Notes under the pieces: model-generated
Databases searched by the model: none
What the model was told of the DNA's origin: nothing
The model's input: only the letters and a program-made list of their open reading frames with translations
From: JABDBL01 sp963845445
GTDB lineage: Bacteria; Cyanobacteriota; Vampirovibrionia; Obscuribacterales; Obscuribacteraceae
Direction of reading: 5' to 3'
Length of the DNA stretch: 64,000 nucleotides
NCBI GenBank assembly: GCA_963845445.1
Contig: CAWJSE010000001.1
Location: 1-64,000, forward strand
Shown here: positions 9,312 to 18,793 of the stretch, piece after piece
Position numbering within the stretch: the first letter of the stretch is position 1
How the letters are laid out: each line of letters starts with the position of its first letter
Translations under genes and position numbers: made by a program

Positions 9312-10638
9312 ATGCTTCCAACACCAATTATTCTAATCATTCATCAAGCCGAGCGGGCGCACGGCTATGGAAAAATTCTTGAAAAAACCGGAGCAAAAGT
9401 GCATGCTGTGACCTCATTACAGCAAGCGAATGAATTATTGTCTTTCTTGCATCCAGATTTAATTATTCTTGCCACTAATATGCCAGATGGTGAAGGACAC
9501 CTCTATGGGCAACAGATTAGAGCCACACTTGTGCAACCGCGGCCAGTTTTGGTTTTGTTGCAAGGCTCAAGCGACATATCCGAACGCATTAGCTTATTCC
9601 GTTTTGGTGCTGATGACGTACTTCAGGATGGCATCGATAAGAAAGAACTTGCTTTCCGAGTAATGGCGCATTTGCGACGGAGACAGGAGGAATTTTCAAA
9701 TTCGCTCACACAATTGCCTGGACCCAATTTAATCAAACGGATGCTTGAACAAAGTCTGGTATCAGATAAGGCCTGGTCCGCAATATCAGTAGATTTAAAC
9801 AAAATACGTGTTTATAACGAAACATACGGTGATTTAGCTGGCGATCAACTAATAAAAGCCCTGGGAGCCATCTTAGTTGATATAGCCGAAGAAGAAGATT
9901 TCGTTGGTCATATTGAGGCGGATGATTTTTTGCTTATAACTAAATCAAAACACCCAGAAAAGAAAGCGGAACGGATATGCCAACAATTTGATCATATAAG
10001 CAATCGCTTTTATCCACGGGGGGATATCGAAAGAGGCTATTTAATTTCCACTGGACGGGGCGGCATCAGAAGACGCATTCCACTTATTTCAATTGCCGTG
10101 GGTATAGTCTCATCCAGCAGCCGACGTTTTCAAAGTTATGTAGATGTGCTGACAACTTCAAGAGACTATCGTTATCTGGCTAAGAAACAATCTGGCTCAA
10201 GCTGGGTAAGCGACGGTTCGCTTTCCCAGGAAAAGCAAGTTCCTGTGCACTCAAATAATATTCAAGAGAAGAAAGCTCCGCGCATTTTGGTTATAGAACC
10301 AGATGGTGCAATGGCTTGTTTACTACAAGAAACCTTATCTCTAGAAGGTTATTTTGTCCAAGTTACTAATTCGGCTGACGATGCCTTTGAACTCATAAAT
10401 AGCGACGCACGGACCAGATTTAATTTTAATGGAATCAAATCTAGTAGATAGACAAATGGATGGTTGGAAACTATGCCGTAGCCTTAAAGACGATGAGCAA
10501 TTGCGCGAGATTTGTTTGGTTATGGTCACCTCGCATCCCGATCAATCACTCGCTTTAGAGGCGGGAGCAGACCTATATTTGCCTAAACCATTTGATATGG
10601 CTATTCTTCTTAATGAAGTTAGCTTATTATTGCGCTAA
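9312..10638 (+). CDS. REC-GGDEF-REC protein with degenerate active sites, frame interrupted
   Basis: Domain order is REC1 (about residues 4-120), a GGDEF-fold domain (about 130-290) and REC2 (about 320-440). REC1 reads LIILATNMPD where an aspartate normally follows the hydrophobic run, so the phosphoacceptor is missing. The GGDEF signature is replaced by HIEADDFLL. REC2 reads PDLILMESNL, with E at the usual D. It is therefore probably a signalling scaffold or receptor rather than an active diguanylate cyclase. The frame changes in REC2 near 10405-10416: dropping one base joins NSDAR to PDLILMES and then to MDGWKLCRSLK. The gene overlaps the convergent gmhB end by 12 bases. It immediately follows the PAS kinase. 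Confidence 0.75.
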
Positions 10639-11214
10639 TTCTTTGAGAATCCAATCCACGCCTTGATTGATATCAGCGGCAACGAAATCTGGTTTGATAT
10701 TCCGAAACGTGAGCATTCTAAGCGTTTCCTCTCCGTAGCCAGTTCTCACTATTATTGAACGGAGTTTGGCATTGATAGCAAGGCCAATATCAGCTTCTTT
10801 ATCTCCGACCATAAAAGATTTGTCTTTGTTTAAACCAGAAATTTCATCATAGGCACGATCAATAAGTCCTGTAGCTGGTTTTCTGCAGTTACAAACTTTA
10901 GCAAGTCGCGCTTCACTGCCATCGGGCAAATGAGGGCAATAATAAACAGCATCCAGAAAAGCGCCTTCCTCCCCTAATAGAGATTCCAGGCGTTTATGTA
11001 AATCCTGAATATGGGATTCCGGATAATACTTTCGAGCAGCACCAGACTGATTAGTGACCAGAACAGCAATTATTCCTGCATCGTTTAGACGTTTAACAGA
11101 TCTTGCCGCGCCTGGAATCAAGACCAAATCGTCCAAATTGCGCAAATAACCCTTTTCGAAATTGAGGGTGCCATCCCGGTCTAAAAACACGACTGGCTTT
11201 CCTATATTAGACAT
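10627..11214 (-). CDS. gmhB: D-glycero-D-manno-heptose 1,7-bisphosphate phosphatase
   Basis: This HAD-superfamily phosphatase acts in the ADP-heptose pathway for LPS core or S-layer glycans. The catalytic motif is FLDRDGTLNFEKGYL (DxDxT with nucleophile D), motif II is VLVTNQSGAAR, and motif IV is MVGDKEADIGLA. The zinc-site cysteine/histidine loop characteristic of GmhB is seen as YYCPHLPDG, then KVCNCRKP. The 195-residue length is standard. It starts 80 bases downstream of the secretin pair on the same strand. Together with the Lpt genes at 59.8-64 kb it implies an LPS-bearing outer membrane. Histidinol phosphatase activity is the main alternative, but the zinc loop and stand-alone form favour GmhB. 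Confidence 0.88.
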   Translation of the reverse strand: MSNIGKPVVFLDRDGTLNFEKGYLRNLDDLVLIPGAARSVKRLNDAGIIAVLVTNQSGAARKYYPESHIQDLHKRLESLLGEEGAFLDAVYYCPHLPDGSEARLAKVCNCRKPATGLIDRAYDEISGLNKDKSFMVGDKEADIGLAINAKLRSIIVRTGYGEETLRMLTFRNIKPDFVAADINQGVDWILKELAQ

Positions 11215-11294
11215 CGCTTCTCCTCGGCATAGTCATAGGATAAAACAAAGGCTGCATCCATAGACCGATTGCTAAGAAAGCTAATATGAGGGAT

Positions 11295-13327
11295 CTAGAA
11301 GTTATCTGGTATCGGAGATCCTTCTGGTAAAGTAGGCGTAGTTTTTTGGAAACGCTCAGAGCGACCAGATGAATAGTACCGTTCATCGACAACCGATGGT
11401 TCAACTTGGAACATATTGGTATCGCGCGGTCCTTCAACTCTACCCAATTCTTCCGGCAGTTTTAGCTGTCCAGGCGTACCAGGTAAGATAATTTCCGGAC
11501 GAACTGAGATAACCAATTCACTTTCGTTCTTTGAAAATGCCTTTGATCGATATAGCGCACCCAGCACTGGCACTTCTCCCAAAACTGGATTCATATCTAA
11601 TTCTCTACCGACGTTCGACGTAACTAAGCCTGCTATGAATAATTCCTGGCCTGGCTTAAGTTCGACAATAGTTTGAGTTTTTCTAGTAGTGAATGAATCA
11701 ATCGGTGTAGAAGATCCGACAAACTCTAAGGCGTTAGCAGAACTTAAAACACGCTCTTCTGGAGATATTTCTAAATTAATAACTCCATTTTCCTGCAAAA
11801 TAGGAATTATGTTTAGTCTTAATCCGAATGGCTCGAACGTAATTGATTGCAAAGAAACACCAGCAGTAGCTAACTGTTGTTGAATAGGTACTTCACCACC
11901 AGCTAAGAATGATGCCCGTTCCCCTGATACCGTAACTAATGTGGGTTCAGATAAAATGCGCGCTCGACTTTGTTCTATAGCGCCTTGAATAATAGGCGAA
12001 ATAGACATACTGCCGTGCCCTAATGCAAAAGCATTTGTACCAGTAAACAAGTTAGCCAAGCTGGTAGCGGCGCTAGAAAATGTTGCACCACCTGGAGTTC
12101 CAAATAGAGCAGCGGTGGGTAGAAGCGACGGCGGAGCTGAAGATAAAATCGGCTGACCGATACCGGCAACATTTTGTGTCAAGCCGGTTGGAAAAATAAC
12201 TTGCGAACCATATCCAAAGCCGACACTATTAAGACTGGAGAAACCAGAATTACCCCCATTCACCTGCAAACCAGGGAAAGAAACCGGGCTTTGGTTACCA
12301 ATGCTCGGATTAGCAGAACCACCAATACCAAAGCCAAAGTTATGAGTAGTAAAATTTATACCTAATTGAATGCCAAGAGCTCTAGCAGTTGCAGTATTCA
12401 TTTCCAAAAAAGTGCAATGCAGAACTATTAAGGGCACTTTTCTAACCCTGATCATACTAGTCACTCGGCCGCCGTCACTTGATACTAGCTGAGCGCGACC
12501 AATATTATTTGGCAAATTAGGGAAATATGTATATTTATCGACTTGGGCTAACTGAGCAAGGTTTGAGGCACTACCACCACCGCCGCCGCCAGCAGCACCA
12601 CCACCACCAGCACCACCACCTCGAGCCATCATTTCACCAATTCTGGCAGTAATAAGGCGATTATTCGCTACCAGGATATTACATCCTCGATCGTCCATAA
12701 AAACATTAGCGGCCGCGAAGGCGCGAATGATTGATTCGGGATAATCAACATCCCCCAACAAAACCACTCTATCGGTGCCAGCTACGTTATAGGTTTTGAC
12801 AATAATGCGAGGATCTATTTCTCTGAGCGTAGATTGTAATTGTCCAAAATCACGATTTACCCTCAAATCTACAGCTACTGAATTACCAGCATCATCCCAG
12901 AGCAGCATAGTGGCAATACCAGGGCTTTTGCCGAGCAGAACAAATTGATTTTCAGTGATAATAACGGGTTCAGCAATACTGGTGTCACTAATGTGAGTCC
13001 TAATAATTTTGTTCTTCGTTCTGAAAGTTCTGGATTGAGAGACTTTTAAATCAATGATATTGCTTGGCTTAAACTCTTCTAGATCAAGAGACCCAGAAAC
13101 TATCGGTGGTATAGGAGATGCTACTACACTTCCAGATTTTGCCTGTGCCAAAAGTATAGAATCACCCTTATTATTGGACGCATCTTTTGAACGGGCTTGC
13201 CTGTAGAAGCTAAAGCAAGTCCCTGTCCAAAGAGAAGACTTACGCTCAAACTTAAACTCAAACTATACCGTGACATAAAATTCTCCATATTTAACACACC
13301 ATTCATCCTAGCAAGAGTCTTTTCCAT
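11295..13327 (-). CDS. Secretin (CpaC-like), second of tandem pair, frame interrupted
   Basis: The start is ATG at 13327 with Shine-Dalgarno TAGGAG, 11 bases after the first secretin. A signal peptide (SRYSLSLSLSVSLLFGQGLALA) is encoded first. The frame then shifts at the A run at 13184-13187; adding one A gives KPVQKDASNNKGDS, joining to LLAQAKSGS. The mature part has a pilus-assembly/T2SS-T3SS N-terminal domain (ISDTSIAEPVIITENQFVLL), a glycine-rich linker, and a secretin domain with RILSEPTLVTVSGERASFL, then ELKPGQELFIAGL. It would form an outer-membrane channel of the Tad/type II class. The ending TPTLPEGSPIPDN is shared with the first copy. No ATPase or inner-membrane platform genes are nearby. 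Confidence 0.8.
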
Positions 13328-13338
13328 TTATCAAACTC

Positions 13339-15546
13339 CTATTCATTCTCCGGTATAGGTGAACCTTCAGGCAAAGTCGGAGTCGTTTTTTGGTAACGCT
13401 CAGATCGACCAGAAGTCATATAACGTTCGTCTATGACTGTAGGCTCAACTTGGAACATGTTTGTGTCGCGTGGAGCCTCAACTCTGCTTATCTCTTCAGG
13501 CAACTTCAACTGACCAGGTGTACCAGGCAAGATAATCTCTGGACGCACAGCGACAACTAATTCGCTCTCGTTCTTGCTAAAGGCTTTGGAACGGTAAAGA
13601 GCTCCCAAAACCGGTATTTCTCCCAAAATTGGAGTTTTGATTATGTCTCTACCGCTATTGCTTGTAATTAAACCGGCTATAAACAGTTCTTGTCCCGGTT
13701 TCATTTCAACAATTGTCTGGGCCTTCCGGGTGGTAAAGCCTGGAATAGCAGTGCTCAATGAAGAGGGCTGGAAAGATATAACGTTTGATATTAAACGCTC
13801 TTCCGGCGATATCTCTAGATTTATATTGCCATTTTCCATTAACACAGGAATTATATTCAAACGCAAGCCAAATGGTTCGAACACAACGGATTGTCCGGTT
13901 GTACCTGCTGAAGCCGAAGACTCAATGACCGGGATTTCACCACCAGCTAAGAAAGCGGCTCTTTCACCAGATATAGTGACCAAAGTTGGTTCGGCAAGAA
14001 TTCTCGCTCTATTTCTGGAAATAATACCCTGTATGGTGGGGTTTATAGACAGAGCACCTGATACACCAAGACCGCGGTTTATGTTAGACAGAGAGGTAAA
14101 AATGTTCTGCAAATTAGAAGTTCCAAACTGAGCTCCACCTGGGGCACCGAGCAGCACCGAGGTTGGCAACAGAGTACCGGGCGGTTGATTAACTACGGCT
14201 TGACCAATTCCAGCTAAGCCACCAGTGACCTGACCACCTGTAAATGCTGACTGCACAGTCGTATTAGATACGAAAGATACAGGACCCACAATTTGAGGAC
14301 CGGGTATACCACCAGGTAAAGCGGTTTGATTGAAATAGGGCGTGACACCGTTAACAATACTAACATTACCGGTACTACCTATATTAGAGTTATTACCACC
14401 CACACCAAAGGTAAAATTTCTGCCGGTGTATGCTAAACCTAATTGCACACCCAATTCTCTAGCGGCAATTGAATTCATTTCCATAAAAGTACAATGCAAT
14501 ACGATCATCGGTACTTTTCTAACGCGGATCAAGCTTGTGACCCTGCCACCGTCACTAGTAATTACTTGCGCCTTACTTATGTTATTTGGCAAGTTAGGAA
14601 AAAATGTATAACGATCTACTTGCCCTAACTGAGCAAGCGCTCCACTACTGGAGCCGCCGCCACCGGTTTGTCCACCACCACCTTGAGCCATCATTTCACC
14701 AATTCTGGCCGTAATAAGTCTGCCGTTTGCAATTTGGATATTCATACCGCGATCATCCATAAATACGTTTGATGAACCAAAGGCTCTTATAACGGATTCT
14801 GGGTGGTCTACGTCACCAAGAAGAATAATTCTGTCTGTTCCGCCAGCAAAAATGGGTTTCACAATTATGCGTGGATCTACCTCTCTTAAGGCAGCTTGCA
14901 ATTGAGAAAAATCACGGGTAACTCTTATATCGATAGTAGCGGAATTACCTGCATCATCCCAAAGAACGAGTGTCGCTCCCCCAGAATTGTGTCCCAGTAA
15001 AACCAATTGATTTTCAGTGACAAGAATAGGTTCAGCAATATTGGGATCGCTGATGGAAATTCTCACAATTTTGTTTTTTAACTTAAAAGTGCGCGATTGA
15101 GATATTTTAAGTTCTATTACGTTCGAAGTCTTGAGCTCCTCAAGATCTACTGTACCAGAGACCACAGGAGGGATAACGGTTGCTCCCAAATAATCAGGGC
15201 TCCCTTGGGCAAGCATCTGATCAGGGGCCATTTGCGTTACCAAAGGCTGGTGTTTTCTCTTTGTACTTCCCGGACGGTTAGCAATGAGAGCTTTATCTGT
15301 ATATTCGATTGAAGGGTGAATGGTTAATACCGCAGCTGGTGAACCAAGCTTATCTTCAATAGTAGAGTCGCCAGGTCCTAATAAAAATAAGGAATGTCCT
15401 TTTTGTGGACTATTACTCTTAAATGGATGAGACGATGAATTATTATCATTCGCCGTTTCAACCTGAGCAGCCATAGTACTAAGCGCAGATGCCGGCATTA
15501 GTAGCAAGGATAGGCTTAATGCTAAGCATACACGGGTTTTAATCAT
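13339..15546 (-). CDS. Secretin (CpaC-like), first of tandem pair
   Basis: This 735-residue protein starts at ATG 15546 behind a good ribosome site (GAAGAGG). A signal peptide (RVCLALSLSLLLMPASALS) is followed by about 130 low-conservation residues. The pilus-assembly N-terminal domain comes next (VDLEELKTSNVIELKISQSR, then ISDPNIAEPILVTENQ), then a Gly-rich linker around residue 290. The secretin domain has RILAEPTLVTISGERAAFL, EMKPGQELFIAGLITSN and SELVVAVRPEIILPG. The product should oligomerise in the outer membrane for type IV pilus/Tad or type II-like export. It is the longer paralogue of the next gene and shares its architecture and C-terminal tail, which indicates tandem duplication. 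It may have retained a longer periplasmic N-terminal spacer. Confidence 0.88.
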   Translation of the reverse strand: MIKTRVCLALSLSLLLMPASALSTMAAQVETANDNNSSSHPFKSNSPQKGHSLFLLGPGDSTIEDKLGSPAAVLTIHPSIEYTDKALIANRPGSTKRKHQPLVTQMAPDQMLAQGSPDYLGATVIPPVVSGTVDLEELKTSNVIELKISQSRTFKLKNKIVRISISDPNIAEPILVTENQLVLLGHNSGGATLVLWDDAGNSATIDIRVTRDFSQLQAALREVDPRIIVKPIFAGGTDRIILLGDVDHPESVIRAFGSSNVFMDDRGMNIQIANGRLITARIGEMMAQGGGGQTGGGGSSSGALAQLGQVDRYTFFPNLPNNISKAQVITSDGGRVTSLIRVRKVPMIVLHCTFMEMNSIAARELGVQLGLAYTGRNFTFGVGGNNSNIGSTGNVSIVNGVTPYFNQTALPGGIPGPQIVGPVSFVSNTTVQSAFTGGQVTGGLAGIGQAVVNQPPGTLLPTSVLLGAPGGAQFGTSNLQNIFTSLSNINRGLGVSGALSINPTIQGIISRNRARILAEPTLVTISGERAAFLAGGEIPVIESSASAGTTGQSVVFEPFGLRLNIIPVLMENGNINLEISPEERLISNVISFQPSSLSTAIPGFTTRKAQTIVEMKPGQELFIAGLITSNSGRDIIKTPILGEIPVLGALYRSKAFSKNESELVVAVRPEIILPGTPGQLKLPEEISRVEAPRDTNMFQVEPTVIDERYMTSGRSERYQKTTPTLPEGSPIPENE

Positions 15547-16459
15547 TACTTTTTCCTCTTCTCCCTTTTATCAAACCCACATTTGCTACCCGCGCTATGA
15601 AGGTTGTTCTTAATACTGTTCAAACTTTGATGATTTAGCACCGTATTTAATGATTTTTGCTACCACCACATTTAGCGTCAAAATTAAAAATTTGAAAGGC
15701 ACCTAAATACTATACATGAATTAATGAAAAAATTTAGATAAACATGAGAACCAACCAAAAAAAATTTTTCACTACTTTAACATTGGATAATTAATTGCGC
15801 CAGCATTTTATCATTTCTTCTGCGCACCAAATGCGGAATTATATATCATCGGCACCATTAACGGGGTCAATACTACCCGCAAGGTCACGGGTATTCATGA
15901 CAACCGCATCTGGTGCAGCACTGCTTCTCGGACAGTGTCCGTCTATGCACCAATTTAACGAGCATCATCGTCCTAGTCCGCCTCAATTTTCTTGATGCGT
16001 ATATATTGATATCACTCGCAGTGCCTTGCACCAATCTGGCAAAAGCACCACAGAAATTAAGTGCACCGAATACAACACTGCTTACATTAAATGTAGGGGA
16101 AGCTGAAAAGTTTTGAAGCGATACCCTATTTAGTGCCATAGTTAAATGGCTGATGAAATTGGTCGTAAAACTTCGGCAGATAAGTTTTCAAAACTGTCAG
16201 AAAGGCCAAACCACTGTATTTGTCCGGCCAAAAAATTTTCTTGGAAGCTTAGGTAAATCTACAATTTAAGCCGAAGAAATGTTATATACTCAGAAGCATC
16301 CTTCTAGATATTGTTTGCTTGGCTTTATATGGTGAACTTATTATCTAGTGCAAATATAAATCAAATATAAATTTAGCGGGATCATAGAATGTATAGCGCT
16401 AGCGTGCAAAAATATTCCGCTAACTAAGAATTACAGAGCAGGGAGAAATTAAAGAAGCC
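15547..16459. other. Intergenic region without a convincing gene
   Basis: About 900 bases separate the divergent secretin and RpaB-like genes. The part at 15640-15800 is very AT-rich, with A and T runs, and probably holds the secretin promoter. The part at 15800-16140 is less AT-rich and has short overlapping frames on both strands. A minus-strand frame from 16139 (MALNRVSLQNFSASPTFNV) and a different minus-strand frame ending near 15853 (MNTRDLAGSIDPVNGADDI) look faintly protein-like and could be pieces of one decayed small gene. I do not recognise them. The part at 16270-16459 is AT-rich leader for the RpaB-like gene. Confidence 0.4.
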
Positions 16460-17188
16460 GTGGTTGAAAATAATAATGAACAAGACAAAGTACTAGTAGT
16501 AGATGATGAAGCTTCCATAAGACGCATCTTGGAAACGAGATTGAAACTTGCCGGATATAACGTGGTAACGGCAGGGGACGGTCAGGAAGCTCTGGAGCAG
16601 TTTCACGGTTTTCAGCCAGATTTAGTCATTTTAGATGTCATGCTGCCAAAAATGGACGGCTATGAAGTCTGCAGAGAAATTAGAAAAACCGCAGACACTC
16701 CAATAATCATGCTTACTGCTGTAGCTGATGTATCCAATCGAATCCAGGGTTTGGAAATCGGAGCTGACGATTATGTGGTTAAACCATTCAGCCCCAGCGA
16801 GCTAGAGGCCAGAATCAAGGCAGTCTTACGCAGAACAGTCGAAAGGCAGCAAGAAACAGGACAAACAAAAAGTACAAACGTAATAACCATTGGCAACCTT
16901 AAAATAGACTTAAATAAGCGCCAAGTGACCCGCAAAAATGAACGAATACGCTTGACAGGCATGGAATTCAGTTTACTTGAATTGCTAGTGACCAATTCAG
17001 GCAAGCCTTATTCGCGCGGAGAGATACTGCAGCAAGTTTGGGCTTATCCACCTGATCACAGAATTGACACCAGAGTGGTTGACGTACATATAAGTAGATT
17101 GCGTTCAAAACTTGAAGAAGATTCTTCCAATCCAGATTTAATCCTGACTGCCCGTGGCATCGGCTATATGTTCCAAAAGATCAATTAA
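16460..17188 (+). CDS. rpaB: OmpR-family response regulator, RpaB-like
   Basis: This 242-residue protein has an N-terminal REC domain with acidic pair D15-D16, phosphoacceptor D59 (LVILDVMLPKMDGYEVC), T86 and K108 (IGADDYVVKPFSPSELEAR). A C-terminal winged helix follows (LTGMEFSLLELLV, then RVVDVHISRLRSKLEED and ARGIGYMF). Across its length it reads like cyanobacterial RpaB/Ycf27, notably VLVVDDEASIRRILETRL and DDYVVKPFSPSELEARI. In cyanobacteria RpaB controls high-light and phycobilisome-related genes with the kinase NblS. The start is GTG at 16460 with a GGGAG element about 16 bases upstream. It is monocistronic: a repeat cluster and the convergent ahcY follow. Orthology needs a phylogeny, but membership of the OmpR family is certain. 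Confidence 0.88.
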   Translation: MVENNNEQDKVLVVDDEASIRRILETRLKLAGYNVVTAGDGQEALEQFHGFQPDLVILDVMLPKMDGYEVCREIRKTADTPIIMLTAVADVSNRIQGLEIGADDYVVKPFSPSELEARIKAVLRRTVERQQETGQTKSTNVITIGNLKIDLNKRQVTRKNERIRLTGMEFSLLELLVTNSGKPYSRGEILQQVWAYPPDHRIDTRVVDVHISRLRSKLEEDSSNPDLILTARGIGYMFQKIN

Positions 17189-17240
17189 TCGCTAGGCAAT
17201 AAATCGATCCGCAGCCTTATATATAGATGCGCTTATATAT

Positions 17241-17480
17241 ATATAAACATTTGAGCGAGCAAAAGCGCCGATGCAATAGTACGCCAGCATATAAGTTTTG
17301 CTGCGTACTATTGTAGCCTCGCGAAGCGGTTAAGGATACGCGCGTATGAGGCGAGGGACGAAGCCGAAGCAGCGCCAAGGATATAAACATTTGAGCGAGC
17401 AAAAGCGCCGGTGAGGCGGTTGCAGCGAAGCGGTTAAGGATACGCGCGTATGAGGCGAGGGACGAAGCCGAAGCAGCGCT
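17241..17480 (+). repeat. GC-rich dispersed repeat, locus A (two copies)
   Basis: Two direct copies fill the gap between the convergent rpaB-like and ahcY genes. Both begin with a 30-base segment (17241-17270 and 17381-17410) and share a 55-base end (17321-17375 and 17425-17479) containing GGATACGCGCGTATGAGGCG and GACGAAGCCGAAGCAGCGC. Copy 1 is longer because of an insert carrying an inverted repeat. The same element type recurs three times at 37766-38080. It is GC-rich in an AT-leaning background, and the frames running through it are not protein-like. Five bases separate copy 2 from the ahcY stop codon. Confidence 0.85.
17274..17313. repeat. Perfect 11-bp inverted repeat inside repeat copy 1
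   Basis: CAATAGTACGC at 17274-17284 is mirrored by GCGTACTATTG at 17303-17313 around an 18-base loop. It lies in the segment that distinguishes copy 1 from copy 2 of the surrounding repeat, so it looks like a small palindromic insertion. Confidence 0.8.
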
Positions 17481-17484
17481 TATA

Positions 17485-18758
17485 TTATGAATCCATTTGC
17501 CACGAACTCATATAGGCTTTCATTTCTTTGGTTAGTTCATCTATATTTATAGATAGAGACTTTAATTTAAGTTGAGCAATTTCTTGATCAATAACTTCGG
17601 GCAGGGTTAATACACCAGGGCTTAGAGATCCTTTGTGTTTGACCAAATATTCAAGACCTAGTGCCTGATTGGCAAAGCTCATATCCATAACGCTAGCAGG
17701 ATGCCCTTCTGCGCAAGAAAGGTTTACCAATCTACCTTGAGCCAATACATAAATATTACGCCCATTTTTCATTTTGTATTCTTCCATCAGAGGGCGGGCT
17801 TCGCGTTTTGCTTGGGTGATCTTTTCTAAAGCTACTAGATTTAATTCCAGATCGAAGTGTCCGGAATTACAAACAATCGCACCATCTTTCATTGATTCAA
17901 AATGTGGACCGTCAATAACATGCTTGTTCCCGGTGACAGTAATGAAAATATCTCCGAGTTTAGCGGCATCCGCGATAGGCATTACTTCATAGCCATCCAT
18001 AATAGCCTCTAAAGCTCTTACTGGATTTATTTCGGTGACAATTACCCGGGCACCAAGTCCACGTGCCCTCATCGCACAACCTTTGCCACAATATCCATAA
18101 CCAACTACTACAATTGTGCGTCCAGATATCAGACGATTCGTCGCTCGGATGATACCATCCAAAGTTGATTGTCCTGTACCGTAACGATTGTCGAATAAAT
18201 GCTTGGTTTGAGAATCATTGATAGCAATAGCAGGAAACTTCAATTGACCAGCTTCTTGCATTGCCAATAAACGATTGACACCAGTGGTAGTCTCTTCAGT
18301 TGTACCTATTATTTCTGACACTTGGCTACTTCTTTGCTGCACTAAGGTGGCAACAAGATCGCAACCATCATCAATAATGAATTGGGGATTGTGATCTAGA
18401 GCAACTGTTATATGGCGATGATAAGTCTCCATCGACTCGCCTTTTATAGCGTAGACTTTCAAGCCATATTCTTTTACTAAGGCAGCAGCAACATCGTCCT
18501 GTGTGCTCAAAGGATTGGAAGCGATCAACAAACAGTCTGCGCCACCGGCGGCAATGGCTAATACTAAATTGGCCGTTTCACAAGTGACATGTGCACAAAC
18601 AGATACTTTGAGCCCTTTAAAAGGTGTTTCTTTTTAAAGCGTTTGGCAATTAAACCCAAAACAGGCATATCTGTGGATGCCCACTCTATCCTATTTCGCC
18701 CCGCCCCAGCCAAATTTAGATCCTTAACTTCAGATGATGATGTCAATGTATTTTGCAT
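17485..18758 (-). CDS. ahcY: Adenosylhomocysteinase, frame interrupted
   Basis: S-adenosylhomocysteine hydrolase splits SAH into adenosine and homocysteine and so sustains methylation. The N-terminal part (DLNLAGAGRNRIEWASTDMP) is in one frame from ATG 18758, which has AGGAAAG as ribosome site. The rest is in another frame: SVCAHVTCETANLV, DDGCDLV, the NAD site VVVGYGYCGKGCAMRARGLG, and GHPASVMDMSFANQ. One added A in the run at 18631-18635 joins FKKE to TPFKGLKV and restores a protein of about 424 residues, normal for bacterial AhcY. The C-terminus ends with KAYMSSWQMDS; many homologues end in a K-x-x-x-Y-R-Y motif that is replaced here. It lies 35 bases downstream of eno on the same strand. 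Confidence 0.88.
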
Positions 18759-18793
18759 TTTATCTTTCCTCATAATTCTTTTTTGTCCGGAGT

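Noticed and set aside
17217..17402. Minus-strand frame of 61 codons between rpaB and ahcY
   Set aside because: It lies wholly inside the repeat cluster and its sequence follows the repeats.
17241..17410. Direct repeats of 30 bases considered as attachment sites of an inserted element
   Set aside because: The DNA between them is only repeat sequence, with no integrase or cargo, and no tRNA end is adjacent.
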